Below, piece after piece: positions 34,784 to 42,566 of a DNA stretch of 64,000 bases. The DNA is taken from positions 21,249-85,248 of the forward strand of contig CALUPK010000006.1 of NCBI GenBank assembly GCA_944322575.1. Reading direction: 5' to 3'. Within the stretch, counting starts at the first letter, position 1. The number at the start of each line of letters is the position of its first letter. Below the pieces are notes generated by a model that saw only the letters and a list, made by a program, of their open reading frames with translations, did no database searches and was not told where the DNA came from. Origin of the DNA: an uncultured Bacteroidales bacterium. Its GTDB lineage: Bacteria > Bacteroidota > Bacteroidia > Bacteroidales > UBA932. A program made the position numbers and the translations under genes.

Positions 34784-35932
34784 TTAATTTTTTTCGGTTG
34801 AGGTGAGTCTATGCCAGCTCTTCATGAATCCGGCGGCTGTCTCAAATGAAAGGGTGAGCGGAGGCAGGAGGCGTATGACGTCTGGTCCTGCCGCTCCGGT
34901 GAAAATATGCTCCCGCACTAAGAGCATCTCCCTGAGTCCGGAGTATTGCGGCTTGAGCTGCAGTCCGATCATCAGGCCGCGGCCGCGGTATTGCTCTAAG
35001 GCGGGGTCGAGCTGTCCGGAGGGATGAAAGGCTTTCAGGAAATATTCTCCTTTCTTGGCGGCATTCTCCACTAAATGTTCGTTCTCGATGACGTCGAGGA
35101 CGGCTAAGGCTGCGGTGCAGGCGAGGTGGTTGCCTCCGAAAGTGGTGCCGAGGAGGCCGTATGAGGGCTTTATCTCAGGAGAGATGATGACCCCTCCGAT
35201 GGGAAATCCGTTTGCCATGCCTTTGGCAGTGGTGACGATGTCCGCGCGGATGCCGGAGAACTGGTGGGCGAAGAACTTGCCGGTGCGGCCGTAGCCGGAC
35301 TGAACCTCGTCCACAATCAGTACAGCCCCGTATCTGCTGCACATCCGGCGGAGTTCCACGAGAAAAGCGTCATCCGGCATGTGTATTCCGGCCACGCCCT
35401 GTATTCCCTCAATGATGACACCGGCATAGGTGCCGCGGGAGAGTTCCCGCTCCACTGCCTCCGTATCGCTGAGGGAAATGTATGTGACCCTCTCCGCGGA
35501 GTTGAAGGGAGAGCGCAGCCCGGGGTTGTCGGTGACAGCCGCAGCTCCTGACGTCCTGCCGTGGAAAGAGCCGGAGAAGGCGAGTATCCGGCTTTTCCCG
35601 GTATGGAAGGAGGCCAGTTTCAAAGCGTTCTCGTTGGCTTCGGCTCCGGAGTTGCAGAGGAAGAGGGAGTAGTCGTCATAGCCGCTGGCCCGGCCTATCC
35701 TGTGCGCCAGTTCCTTCTGAAGGGAATTCTGCACGGCGTTGGAGTAGAAGCCGAGTCTGGCAAGCTGTTCCGAAATCATTCTGATGTAATGCGGGTGACT
35801 GTGCCCGATGGATATCACGGCATGGCCTCCGTACATGTCGGTATATTCGTTGCCGTCCTTGTCCCAGAGGGTGGTGTCTATCCCTCTGACGGGCTCGATG
35901 TCCCATAGTCTGTATACTTTGAACAGGTCCAT
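34784..35932 (-). CDS. argD: N-acyl(succinyl)ornithine aminotransferase
   Basis: 382 residues, class III PLP-dependent aminotransferase. GGHAVISIGHSHPHY, FLCNSGAEANENALKLA, FSGSFHGRTSGAAAVT, LIVDEVQSGYGRTGKFFAHQ and the PLP lysine in VTTAKGMANGFPIG are all present. It interconverts N-acylglutamate semialdehyde and N-acylornithine. Starts 24 bases after argC and ends 4 bases before argF'. A normal-length member. Confidence 0.95.
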   Translation of the reverse strand: MDLFKVYRLWDIEPVRGIDTTLWDKDGNEYTDMYGGHAVISIGHSHPHYIRMISEQLARLGFYSNAVQNSLQKELAHRIGRASGYDDYSLFLCNSGAEANENALKLASFHTGKSRILAFSGSFHGRTSGAAAVTDNPGLRSPFNSAERVTYISLSDTEAVERELSRGTYAGVIIEGIQGVAGIHMPDDAFLVELRRMCSRYGAVLIVDEVQSGYGRTGKFFAHQFSGIRADIVTTAKGMANGFPIGGVIISPEIKPSYGLLGTTFGGNHLACTAALAVLDVIENEHLVENAAKKGEYFLKAFHPSGQLDPALEQYRGRGLMIGLQLKPQYSGLREMLLVREHIFTGAAGPDVIRLLPPLTLSFETAAGFMKSWHRLTSTEKN

Positions 35933-35956
35933 ATAAATGCTGTTTAAAAGGTGAGG

Positions 35957-36928
35957 TTAAAATGCCGATGGCTTCAGTCTCAGGCCGCAGTCCTCGGGAA
36001 GGGAGAACATAAGGTTCATATTCTGTACGGCCTGCCCGGCAGCCCCTTTCAGCAGATTGTCTATGACTGAGCTGATGTGGATGTATCCGTCGTGCAGCTC
36101 TGCGTGCAGCAGGGCCTTGTTGGTGTTGACCACTTCTTTCAGGGATACCGGCTCTGCGGAGTGGAATACGGACGGGGAAGAGGAGTAGTACTCCTCGAAC
36201 AGTCTTACGTAAGCCTCTTCCGTCATTCCTCCGGCAGCGCGGGTGTAGACGCTGGCGAAGATGCCGCGGGTAAAGTCTCCCCGGAATGGTACGAAGTTGA
36301 CGGTCGGAATACTGCCCGAGATGCTTCCGATATTTTTCCGGATCTCGGCGAGATGCTGGTGGGAGAAGAGTTTGTAGATGGAGAGGTTGTTGTCCCTGTA
36401 ACTGAAATGGGTGGTCTCTCCGGGCTTTTTCCCTGCACCGGTGGAACCGGTGACGGCGCTTGCGTGTACTTCGTCCCGGATCAGTCCGTTTGCCGCCAAT
36501 GGAAGCAGGGCTAACTGGATGGCAGTGGCGAAGCAGCCGGGATTGGCGATGTTTCCCGCACTGCGGATTTCCCCGCGGGCACTCTCCGTGAGGCCGTAGA
36601 CGAAGTGCCTGCCGGCATAGTCCGCATCGAGCCGGAAATCATTGCCAAGGTCGATGATCCTGCATCCGCTGCCTATGCTGTGGGTGTCGATGAACTCCCG
36701 CGAGAGGCCGTGTCCCAGGCAGAGAAAGAGTACGTCCGGATCATTGAGCTCCGTCCCGAAGCACAGGTCGGTATCTCCTATGAGGTCCCTGTGGACTGAT
36801 GTCACGGGCTTCCCGTCGGCCGAGGTGGTGAGGACTGAGACGACATCCGTCTCGGGATGGTGGAGCAGTATCCTCAGCAGCTCTCCTCCGGTGTAGCCGG
36901 TACCTCCTGCTATAGCTGCGCGTATCAT
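35957..36928 (-). CDS. argC: N-acetyl(acyl)-gamma-glutamyl-phosphate reductase
   Basis: 323 residues. N-terminal NAD(P)-binding motif GGTGYTGGELLRIL; DVLFLCLGHGLSREF; active-site Cys in NIANPGCFATAIQLAL; GSTGAGKKP; and the C-terminal His region IFASVYTRAAGG. It reduces the acylglutamyl phosphate made by ArgB to the semialdehyde used by ArgD. Ends 24 bases before argD and begins 2 bases after argG. Confidence 0.95.
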   Translation of the reverse strand: MIRAAIAGGTGYTGGELLRILLHHPETDVVSVLTTSADGKPVTSVHRDLIGDTDLCFGTELNDPDVLFLCLGHGLSREFIDTHSIGSGCRIIDLGNDFRLDADYAGRHFVYGLTESARGEIRSAGNIANPGCFATAIQLALLPLAANGLIRDEVHASAVTGSTGAGKKPGETTHFSYRDNNLSIYKLFSHQHLAEIRKNIGSISGSIPTVNFVPFRGDFTRGIFASVYTRAAGGMTEEAYVRLFEEYYSSSPSVFHSAEPVSLKEVVNTNKALLHAELHDGYIHISSVIDNLLKGAAGQAVQNMNLMFSLPEDCGLRLKPSAF

Positions 36929-36930
36929 GG

Positions 36931-38139
36931 TCAGTCTGCTGTTTTTATGATATCGGTTCCGTTGACGCTGTAGTAGATTTTCAGCGGGTTGGCGAGCACC
37001 TTAGTGAATCCGACCACGTCGGCGCCTGTGTAGGAGCGGTTGATCTCTCCGTAGGTGCCGAACTTAGAGCTCATAAGGTCATGTGCGCTGCTGCATCCGA
37101 GTACGGAGAAGCTGTAGGGCCGCAGTCCGACTTCCACCTCTCCGCTTACCTTCTGCTCCATGCTGTCCATCATGGCTTCCATATCCCTCATGACAGGATC
37201 TAAGTACATGGCTTCATGCATCTGCTGTCCGTACCAGCCGGCTATCTGATCCTTCCAGTAGAGCTGTCCCTTTGTGAGCACGTGCTTCTCGAGCAGGTGG
37301 TGTGCCTTGATCAGAATGAGAGGGGCTGCGGCCTCGAAAGCCACTCTTCCCTTTATGCCGATGATGGTGTCTCCGACGTGGATGTCCCGTCCGATACCGT
37401 AGGGGGCGGCTATAGCGTGCAGCTCCTTGATCAGCTCCACCGGGTCCATCTTCTTGCCGTTCAGGGATACCGGCTCGCCCTTTTCAAAACCGATGCGGAC
37501 GTGTTCGCTGCCGTGCTTTGTCACCTGCACCGGGTAGGCCTCCTCGGGAAGCCATCCGTCAGAGGTGAGGGTCTCCACGCCTCCTACGCTGGTGCCCCAC
37601 AGACCCTGGTTGATGGAGTATCTGGATTTCTCCCAGGAGTAATCGAAGCCATGTGCGGCAAGATAATCTATCTCTTCCTGACGGGTGAGGGACTTCTCGC
37701 GTATGGGGGCGATAATCCTGATATCGGGAGACAGGATTTCGAAGACGATGTCGAAGCGGACCTGGTCGTTCCCGGCTCCGGTGCTGCCGTGCGCTACGCT
37801 GCCTGCACCTGTCCTGCGTACATGCCTGTACACCTCGAGGGCCTGGAAAACTCTCTCGGAACTGACGGAAAGGGGGTAGGTGGCGTTTTTGAGGATATTG
37901 CCGAATATAAGATACTTAAGCCCTTTTTCGTAGTAGGTGTGCGAGGCGTCTACAGTTACGTGGGATGCGGCTCCCAATGCTATGGCCCTGGCCTCGATAG
38001 CCTTGACCTCGCTGTCGGAAAATCCGCCTGTATTGACCGTGATGGTATGGACCTCGAGTCCCTTTTCGTTTTTGAGATACGGGACACAGAAGGAAGTGTC
38101 CAGTCCGCCGCTGAATGCGAGTACTACTTTGTTGTTCAT
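36931..38139 (-). CDS. argG: Argininosuccinate synthase
   Basis: 402 residues. ATP-binding motif VLAFSGGLDTSFCVPYL, the citrulline/aspartate-binding AHGSTGAGNDQVRFD, and FDYSWEKSRYSINQGLWG are diagnostic. It joins citrulline and aspartate to form argininosuccinate. Its ATG overlaps the stop of the upstream acetyltransferase gene in an ATGA arrangement, so translation of the second gene in the operon is likely coupled to the first. Confidence 0.97.
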   Translation of the reverse strand: MNNKVVLAFSGGLDTSFCVPYLKNEKGLEVHTITVNTGGFSDSEVKAIEARAIALGAASHVTVDASHTYYEKGLKYLIFGNILKNATYPLSVSSERVFQALEVYRHVRRTGAGSVAHGSTGAGNDQVRFDIVFEILSPDIRIIAPIREKSLTRQEEIDYLAAHGFDYSWEKSRYSINQGLWGTSVGGVETLTSDGWLPEEAYPVQVTKHGSEHVRIGFEKGEPVSLNGKKMDPVELIKELHAIAAPYGIGRDIHVGDTIIGIKGRVAFEAAAPLILIKAHHLLEKHVLTKGQLYWKDQIAGWYGQQMHEAMYLDPVMRDMEAMMDSMEQKVSGEVEVGLRPYSFSVLGCSSAHDLMSSKFGTYGEINRSYTGADVVGFTKVLANPLKIYYSVNGTDIIKTAD

Positions 38140-38726
38140 GATGCTGATTGTTTTTTCGTTTTATGAATGTTTTTTATTGTCCTTATGCGGATGTGTTCGA
38201 ACGGGTCGTAGAGCAGGCCGGTGCACAGGCACATACGGAAACCGTTCTTTTCCAGGATAGGGTAGTTTCTGCAGCCCCGGCAGCCTTTCCAGAACTCCGG
38301 ATCGCCGGTGAGTTCGGAGAAGGGTACGGGTCGGAATCCCATCTCGTAGTTGATCTTCATCACAGCGGATCCTGTGGTGATGCTGAATATCCTGGCGAAG
38401 GGGAACAGCTCGCGGGAGAGCAGGAAGACCTTCTTCTTAATCCTTTTGGCCAGTCCGATTCCCCTGAACTCGTGAGCGACAATGAGGCCGGAATTGGCTA
38501 CGTACCTCTTGCCTTCCCACGACTCAATGTAGGAGAATCCGGCGAACCTTCCGTCTTCGGTGACGGCTATTACGGCTTTCCCGGCCTGCATTTTTCCGAG
38601 GATATATTCGGGAGTTCTCTTTGCGATGCCAGTACCTCTCTCCTGTGCGGAGATGTACATCTCATCGCAGATCTCCTGCGTGAAACGGTAGTGGCTGCTG
38701 TCAGCCACCATGACGTCAATTCTCAT
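38136..38726 (-). CDS. GNAT acyltransferase heading the arginine operon, candidate N-acylglutamate synthase
   Basis: 196 residues of the GNAT fold: FAGFSYIESWEGKRYVANSG, then the acyl-CoA-binding motif VAHEFRGIGLAKRIKKKV (RxxGxA-type). As first gene of a complete arginine operon with no other argA or argJ, the obvious role is the first step, acylating glutamate (by analogy with the succinyl pathway, probably from succinyl-CoA). The C-terminus has four cysteines, C149, C152, C166 and C168, in a CxxC-x13-CxC pattern that could bind metal; this is unusual for GNAT proteins. Overlaps argG by 4 bases. Confidence 0.8.
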   Translation of the reverse strand: MRIDVMVADSSHYRFTQEICDEMYISAQERGTGIAKRTPEYILGKMQAGKAVIAVTEDGRFAGFSYIESWEGKRYVANSGLIVAHEFRGIGLAKRIKKKVFLLSRELFPFARIFSITTGSAVMKINYEMGFRPVPFSELTGDPEFWKGCRGCRNYPILEKNGFRMCLCTGLLYDPFEHIRIRTIKNIHKTKKQSAS

Positions 38727-38836
38727 TTTTCAATAATAGGTGTTTGGAGTAAATAAATACACGAAGCCCCTAATGGCAAGACAAACCGCGATTGTCGATT
38801 GCAATCAGAAAACCTCGCTGTGTCAGAGGAAGTATG

Positions 38837-38947
38837 GGAGGGGGTCCGGAAGCCGTTACCCTCCTAAATTCGGACGAGAGCACAGGTGGACTCAGCATGG
38901 TGCCGGATGCGCCTTGCAGAGAAATTGAATGCTGTTATGTCACCTGT
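38837..38947 (-). ncRNA. Structured leader of the arginine operon (candidate attenuator)
   Basis: Several perfect complementarities lie in the leader (forward coordinates): 38882-38888 with 38941-38947 (7 bp, ACAGGTG/CACCTGT); nested 38893-38898 with 38929-38934 (6 bp); then 38844-38848 with 38871-38875 (GTCCG/CGGAC) interleaved with 38837-38842 with 38859-38864 (GGAGGG/CCCTCC). The last two are either a pseudoknot or alternatives. A further short stem CCTC/GAGG followed by TTTT (minus strand, 38829-38809) is terminator-like but weak. The first two stems lie within a 30-codon ORF rich in Arg codons. I do not recognise it as a known riboswitch class. Confidence 0.5.
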
Positions 38948-38956
38948 ATAAGTCAT
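38864..38956 (-). CDS. Candidate arginine leader peptide (30 aa)
   Basis: ATG at 38956 to TAG at 38866-38864. The peptide has Arg at positions 15, 16, 18 and 29, with the run SARRIRHH encoded by AGG CGC ATC CGG CAC CAT. The ATG lies 9 bases after an exact -7 box, so it would be at the extreme 5' end of the arg operon mRNA, an arrangement shared with other predicted leaderless genes in this window. Placement before a complete arginine operon, Arg codon clustering and flanking inverted repeats argue for a stalling leader peptide. It is short, and chance cannot be excluded without homologues. Confidence 0.5.
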   Translation of the reverse strand: MTYTGDITAFNFSARRIRHHAESTCALVRI

Positions 38957-38965
38957 TATTGAGCG

Positions 38966-38998
38966 CAAATATATTGTTTTTTTCCAAAACCGCGCAAC
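38966..38998 (-). promoter_or_regulatory. Promoter of the arginine operon
   Basis: On the minus strand, GTTG (38998-38995), a 21-base spacer, then TATATTTG (38973-38966), an exact -7 box. Transcription should start near 38960, about 234 bases before the GNAT start codon, so the mRNA has a long leader. A second TTTG at 38988-38985 is too close (11 bases) to serve as the -33 box. Confidence 0.6.
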
Positions 38999-39039
38999 AG
39001 TATGACTCTGTTTTTAATGAAAAAAATAGTCCGGCCGCT

Positions 39040-39621
39040 TTAGAAGAGGCTTGCGATATTCGATACGAATAGCTTGACGGCGATGGCAAGGAGAATGATT
39101 CCGAAGAACTTGCGGAGGATGTATACTCCGCCCTTACCGAGTATTCTTTCGGCTAAGTTGAGGTACTTGAGAACGAAATATACTATCACCATATTGAGCA
39201 GTATCGCAGTGATGATGTTCTCCACATGGTATTCGGCTCTGAGGGAGAGGACAGTGGTGAGTGCTCCCGCTCCGGCTATCAAGGGGAAGATGATGGGCAC
39301 TATGGTGGCGGAGCCGCCCGGGCCGTTGTATTTGAAAATCTCTATGTCAAGAACCATCTCGCAGGCCAGAATGAGGATGATAATCGAACCGGCCACGGCG
39401 AAGGACTGGATATCTACTCCGAAGAGGGACAGGATGGCATCTCCGAGGAAGAGAAACAGCAGGAAGATGATGAATGAGAAGATGGCTGCCTTGCCCGGCT
39501 CTACCTTCAGGCCTTTTTCTTTCAGTCCTATTATGACGGGTGTGGAACCGGTGATGTCTATTACGGCAAACAGTACCATGAAGGCGCTGAGAATCTCTTT
39601 GAAGCTGAAATTTAAATCCAT
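39040..39621 (-). CDS. MarC family integral membrane protein
   Basis: 193 residues with six hydrophobic spans. The N-terminal MVLFAVIDITGSTPVIIGL and the middle FPLIAGAGALTTVLSL are MarC (UPF0056) signatures. Despite the name, these inner-membrane proteins are not proven to give antibiotic resistance; transport function is unknown. The gene is monocistronic, with its own minus-strand -7 box TACTTTTG at 39659-39652 and a 6-bp hairpin at the start of the leader. Confidence 0.9.
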   Translation of the reverse strand: MDLNFSFKEILSAFMVLFAVIDITGSTPVIIGLKEKGLKVEPGKAAIFSFIIFLLFLFLGDAILSLFGVDIQSFAVAGSIIILILACEMVLDIEIFKYNGPGGSATIVPIIFPLIAGAGALTTVLSLRAEYHVENIITAILLNMVIVYFVLKYLNLAERILGKGGVYILRKFFGIILLAIAVKLFVSNIASLF

Positions 39622-39636
39622 ATAGTTGATAAATGA

Positions 39637-39659
39637 TGCACTAAATCAGTGCAAAAGTA
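39637..39659 (-). promoter_or_regulatory. marC -7 box with a 5' leader hairpin
   Basis: Minus-strand TACTTTTG (39659-39652) fits the -7 box. Immediately after it TGCACT/AGTGCA (39637-39642 / 39648-39653) can form a 6-bp stem with a 5-base loop, partly at the mRNA 5' end. No clear TTTG -33 box. Confidence 0.4.
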
Positions 39660-39690
39660 AGAAAAATAGCATGATTTGGAAAATAATTCC

Positions 39691-39698
39691 TATATTTG
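39691..39698 (+). promoter_or_regulatory. -7 box for the Hc1-like gene
   Basis: TATATTTG, exact -7 consensus, 28 bases before ATG 39727. The nearest TTTG (39675-39678) is only 12 bases upstream, so the -33 element is not convincing. Confidence 0.45.
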
Positions 39699-39726
39699 GC
39701 TCCGTAACATAATTCAAATAACAAAC

Positions 39727-39900
39727 ATGAAAGAACTTATTGAAAAGATCAATGCGGAAATCGCAGCTTTCCAGAAAGACGCAGAAGCTCAGCTTGAAAA
39801 AGGAAACAAGGCAGCCGGTACACGTGCTCGTAAGGCTTCCCTTGAACTGACAAAACTTCTGAAGGAATTCAGAAAGGCGTCAATCGAGAGCGCGAAGTAG
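39727..39900 (+). CDS. Histone H1-like (Hc1-type) DNA-binding protein
   Basis: 57 residues, basic: MKELIEKINAEIAAFQKDA, then EKGNKAAGTRARKASLELTKL and a KEFRKAS tail. This matches the short histone H1-like proteins highly conserved in Bacteroidetes, which are thought to bind the nucleoid. It has its own promoter and is followed at 39931 by a strong intrinsic terminator, so it is a single-gene transcript. ATG 39727 is preferred over upstream in-frame starts because these would include the -7 box. Confidence 0.9.
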   Translation: MKELIEKINAEIAAFQKDAEAQLEKGNKAAGTRARKASLELTKLLKEFRKASIESAK

Positions 39901-39930
39901 TCGTCAATCCGCATTCAGCTTAGTTACAGG

Positions 39931-39954
39931 GCGGCCCCATCCGGGCCGCTTTTT
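39931..39954 (+). terminator. Intrinsic terminator after the Hc1-like gene
   Basis: GCGGCCC (39931-39937), loop CATCC, GGGCCGC (39943-39949), then TTTTT (39950-39954). Textbook plus-strand terminator, 30 bases after the stop. Confidence 0.92.
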
Positions 39955-39956
39955 AT

Positions 39957-40391
39957 TTATAGCTCCGAGGTGTTGATGATGATGCCGGTGTAGTTTTCGG
40001 CACTCCACAGCCAGATAAGGTCTCCGTCCTTTCTGGCGCATTCGAGATGGCTCATGCTTGAGACCAGTTCTCCCGGGCTTCTATAGTCGATGGATGTGGT
40101 GATATGCACGCCGGCACTCTGGGGCAGGGCGTCTAAAATGACATTGAGACAGGTGTCCTGTCCGTCTGTCTGAATTCTGTACTGCATGCGGCCCGGGTTG
40201 GCGGCCCGCTGGTGTGACTGTGGATTGAATTTAAAGAGAGCCTCTCCGTTGCGGTAGAAGCCTTCTGTACTCTCCCGGAGGAACATCTCCTTTTCCAAGG
40301 AGTCTATCATGATGACATCTTCCCTGCAGGCTGTGCAGGCAAGTAGTGCTGTCAGTACCGAGAGTGTCAGTATGGGGCGGAGTCTATTCAT
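39957..40391 (-). CDS. Hypothetical lipoprotein
   Basis: 144 residues with a hydrophobic signal and candidate lipid-attachment Cys at 19 or 22 (LLACTAC). The remainder is beta-rich and short, with no motif I recognise. The start codon lies inside the end of the M6 protease gene (8-base overlap), so the two are co-translated and possibly act together outside the cell. It ends 2 bases beyond the Hc1 terminator on the opposite strand. Confidence 0.75.
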   Translation of the reverse strand: MNRLRPILTLSVLTALLACTACREDVIMIDSLEKEMFLRESTEGFYRNGEALFKFNPQSHQRAANPGRMQYRIQTDGQDTCLNVILDALPQSAGVHITTSIDYRSPGELVSSMSHLECARKDGDLIWLWSAENYTGIIINTSEL

Positions 40392-42528
40392 CGTCAGGAT
40401 CTTTAATGATGGCGTCTGTTACGGTAATGGTTTTGATTACGGTCTCGGTACTTTTGTCCGAGGCGTATTCTATGACGGCTTTGACTGTGTATTCTCCGGG
40501 TTGCCGGAATACGTATCTGTCGCTCAGTGCACGGGTGCCGTTGATGTACCATATTGTGGAGTTGACATTCTCCGCAATATTGTTTACAACCAGATCGATG
40601 GTGTCGTTTGTGAAGTAGTTGATCCTCTTTGAGTATATGTAGGGATAGGGGGAGGTGAGGGGCATGGTGCTGAATCTTACAGCGACGGTGTCTCCGTTGC
40701 CGCGCTCTCCTATGTGGTACATCAGGCAGAAGTATTCTGTCCTTGGGGTCAGATGCTCGAAAGTGTATCTTGTCGCCACTGCAGTGTCTCTGTACGGTTT
40801 CTTGTCAAAGCTTGTTTCTCCCCAAATAATGCCCCAGCGGTAGGTGCCGTAACGGCCGGCTTTCCATGTGGCGACAGCCCTGTTCTGATAGGCATCCACC
40901 TCTAATCCGACTGGGGTCAGAAGGACTTCGGAACTGTCTTCCACGAGATCAAATGTCACTGTCCCCGAGTGGACGGATATGTTGGTCAGTTTCACCCCGG
41001 CGGGTGTGCCGTCCCAGGCGATGAAGGCCGGATCACCGGATGCTGAGAGTTCTGTGATACCGGCCTGGCCGGGGAAGAATATCTGGCTGATGTGCTCTGC
41101 CTTGCTGTAGGCCTCAATCAGGTCGGCGCATTCGTGAGAGGCACTGGCGTTGACTAAGTTCGTCGTCCAGCGGGTAGCGGCTGATATTCCGTCAGCGATG
41201 TTGGAGGACTTGTCCACATGGTATACAGCCATGCCGTAGCCGTCTATGTATGCGTCCCATCCGGAGTTGTCCCTGTTCTCTATCAGGAAATACTCACCGT
41301 TGTTGGATGTGGGGATGCGTATGATGTCTCCGCTTGAGCCGATGGGGGAAAGAGAGACAGTGGTGCCTGTCCGGACATTGATATAATTGGCTGAACCGGC
41401 CAGCTCTCGGTCTATGGCGCAGAAGTTCGGAGGTGTGCGCCCGGAGTTGTTGAAATTACCCTCATCCATAACAGACAGCCTGCCCCAAAGACACTGGCTC
41501 ATGCCTCCGCTGCCGTAGTCGGTGTCGTACAGGTCTACGAGTCCGAGGAAATGGCCGAACTCGTGGCAGAATGTCCCTATGCCGGATGTCAGAGTGCTGC
41601 TGGATTCTCCCAAGTCGCTGCCTGCCAGCTCTGATGCGCAGGCAAACATGCCTATTCTCGTGCCGTCGCAGGTAATGCCTTCGGAGGAAATATTGTTGAC
41701 CTGTGGCCAGATGGTGTTGTCGTCTCCGCTCTCAGCCTCGTTGTATCCGGCAAAGTAGAAGAAGATGAAGTCAGCCTGCCCGTCTCCATCGTTGTCGTAG
41801 TCCTTGAAATTGACAGAGGGATCTACTGACTTGCAGGCCTCGGAGACCATTCTGTTCAGGTTGGCGTCATAGGTTATGACGGAAGGCGTGCTGATGTCGT
41901 TCGTTCCATAGTACGTATAGGACTGGCTGAGCGTGACCGGATCCGTGACATCGAAGGTGAAAGTCCATCCCGGCATGTTGTCTTCAAAATAATCCTTTGC
42001 AGAACCCGTACCTCCCCGCTCGGAATATCCCGGTGTATTCAGCATGCTGAAGAAATGATCTTTCGGTGAGGGAACGGAGAACTTTAAGTCAGAGAATTCT
42101 ACGGGGATGACCAGAACCCTGACTGTCTTGGATGCAGCCGGACTCAGCGTCATGATACCGCCTGCGGCGCTGAGCCTGCTCAGGCTTTTTGACCTGAAAG
42201 CAGATGCAGCCGCTCTCATATTCTCTTCGGTACGTCCTATGCTGTTGATCGATATGGAGGACGGGGATATGGAGGATGAGGCTTTAGTCTTGGACATCTC
42301 TATCCCGGAGGGACTGTATGAGGCATAATAGAAGAAACCGTCCTTTCCTTTGGCCACTGTTCTCCCATCCGCTGTCATGGTGTAGCGGAAGTGCTCGTCT
42401 CCCCTGATGATGAGGGTGAGGGTGCTGCCGTCAGGCTGTCTGACAATGACAGGGCGCGGATACGCTTTCACTGCCAAGGCAGTGTTGATGGAGGCTATAA
42501 GTAAAATTATGACGCAGATTGAACGCAT
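40384..42528 (-). CDS. Secreted M6 family metalloprotease with C-terminal Ig/PKD-like domains
   Basis: 714 residues. A signal peptide (about 1-19) and N-terminal prodomain (GDEHFRYTMTADGRTV, PSGI) precede the catalytic M6 domain, which contains the zinc motif in FCHEFGHFLGLVDLYD, preceded by the DYFEDNM and DYDNDGDGQADFIFFYFAG segments. The last 190 residues hold two beta-sandwich domains (fibronectin/PKD-like). It should be exported and digest extracellular protein. The downstream lipoprotein overlaps it. Its -7 box overlaps the first base of the divergent PCMD-like gene. Confidence 0.92.
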   Translation of the reverse strand: MRSICVIILLIASINTALAVKAYPRPVIVRQPDGSTLTLIIRGDEHFRYTMTADGRTVAKGKDGFFYYASYSPSGIEMSKTKASSSISPSSISINSIGRTEENMRAAASAFRSKSLSRLSAAGGIMTLSPAASKTVRVLVIPVEFSDLKFSVPSPKDHFFSMLNTPGYSERGGTGSAKDYFEDNMPGWTFTFDVTDPVTLSQSYTYYGTNDISTPSVITYDANLNRMVSEACKSVDPSVNFKDYDNDGDGQADFIFFYFAGYNEAESGDDNTIWPQVNNISSEGITCDGTRIGMFACASELAGSDLGESSSTLTSGIGTFCHEFGHFLGLVDLYDTDYGSGGMSQCLWGRLSVMDEGNFNNSGRTPPNFCAIDRELAGSANYINVRTGTTVSLSPIGSSGDIIRIPTSNNGEYFLIENRDNSGWDAYIDGYGMAVYHVDKSSNIADGISAATRWTTNLVNASASHECADLIEAYSKAEHISQIFFPGQAGITELSASGDPAFIAWDGTPAGVKLTNISVHSGTVTFDLVEDSSEVLLTPVGLEVDAYQNRAVATWKAGRYGTYRWGIIWGETSFDKKPYRDTAVATRYTFEHLTPRTEYFCLMYHIGERGNGDTVAVRFSTMPLTSPYPYIYSKRINYFTNDTIDLVVNNIAENVNSTIWYINGTRALSDRYVFRQPGEYTVKAVIEYASDKSTETVIKTITVTDAIIKDPDDE

Positions 42529-42534
42529 TTTTTC

Positions 42535-42542
42535 TAAATTTG
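42535..42542 (+). promoter_or_regulatory. -7 box for the PCMD-like gene
   Basis: TAAATTTG, exact, 23 bases before ATG 42566. It lies in a 37-base divergent spacer that also holds the M6 gene's -7 box. Confidence 0.5.
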
Positions 42543-42558
42543 CCCGCTGAGTTTATTG

Positions 42559-42566
42559 CAAATGTA
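42559..42566 (-). promoter_or_regulatory. -7 box for the M6 protease gene
   Basis: Minus-strand TACATTTG, exact, 30 bases before the M6 ATG at 42528; its first base is also the A of the divergent gene's ATG. Confidence 0.5.

Noticed and set aside
38727-39039. A known riboswitch (cobalamin, FMN, TPP, SAM, lysine, glycine) before the arginine operon
   Set aside because: I looked for the conserved cores of these classes and found none; the Arg-rich ORF and inverted repeats explain the leader better. A plus-strand frame of 62 codons across it has no homology I recognise and no promoter.
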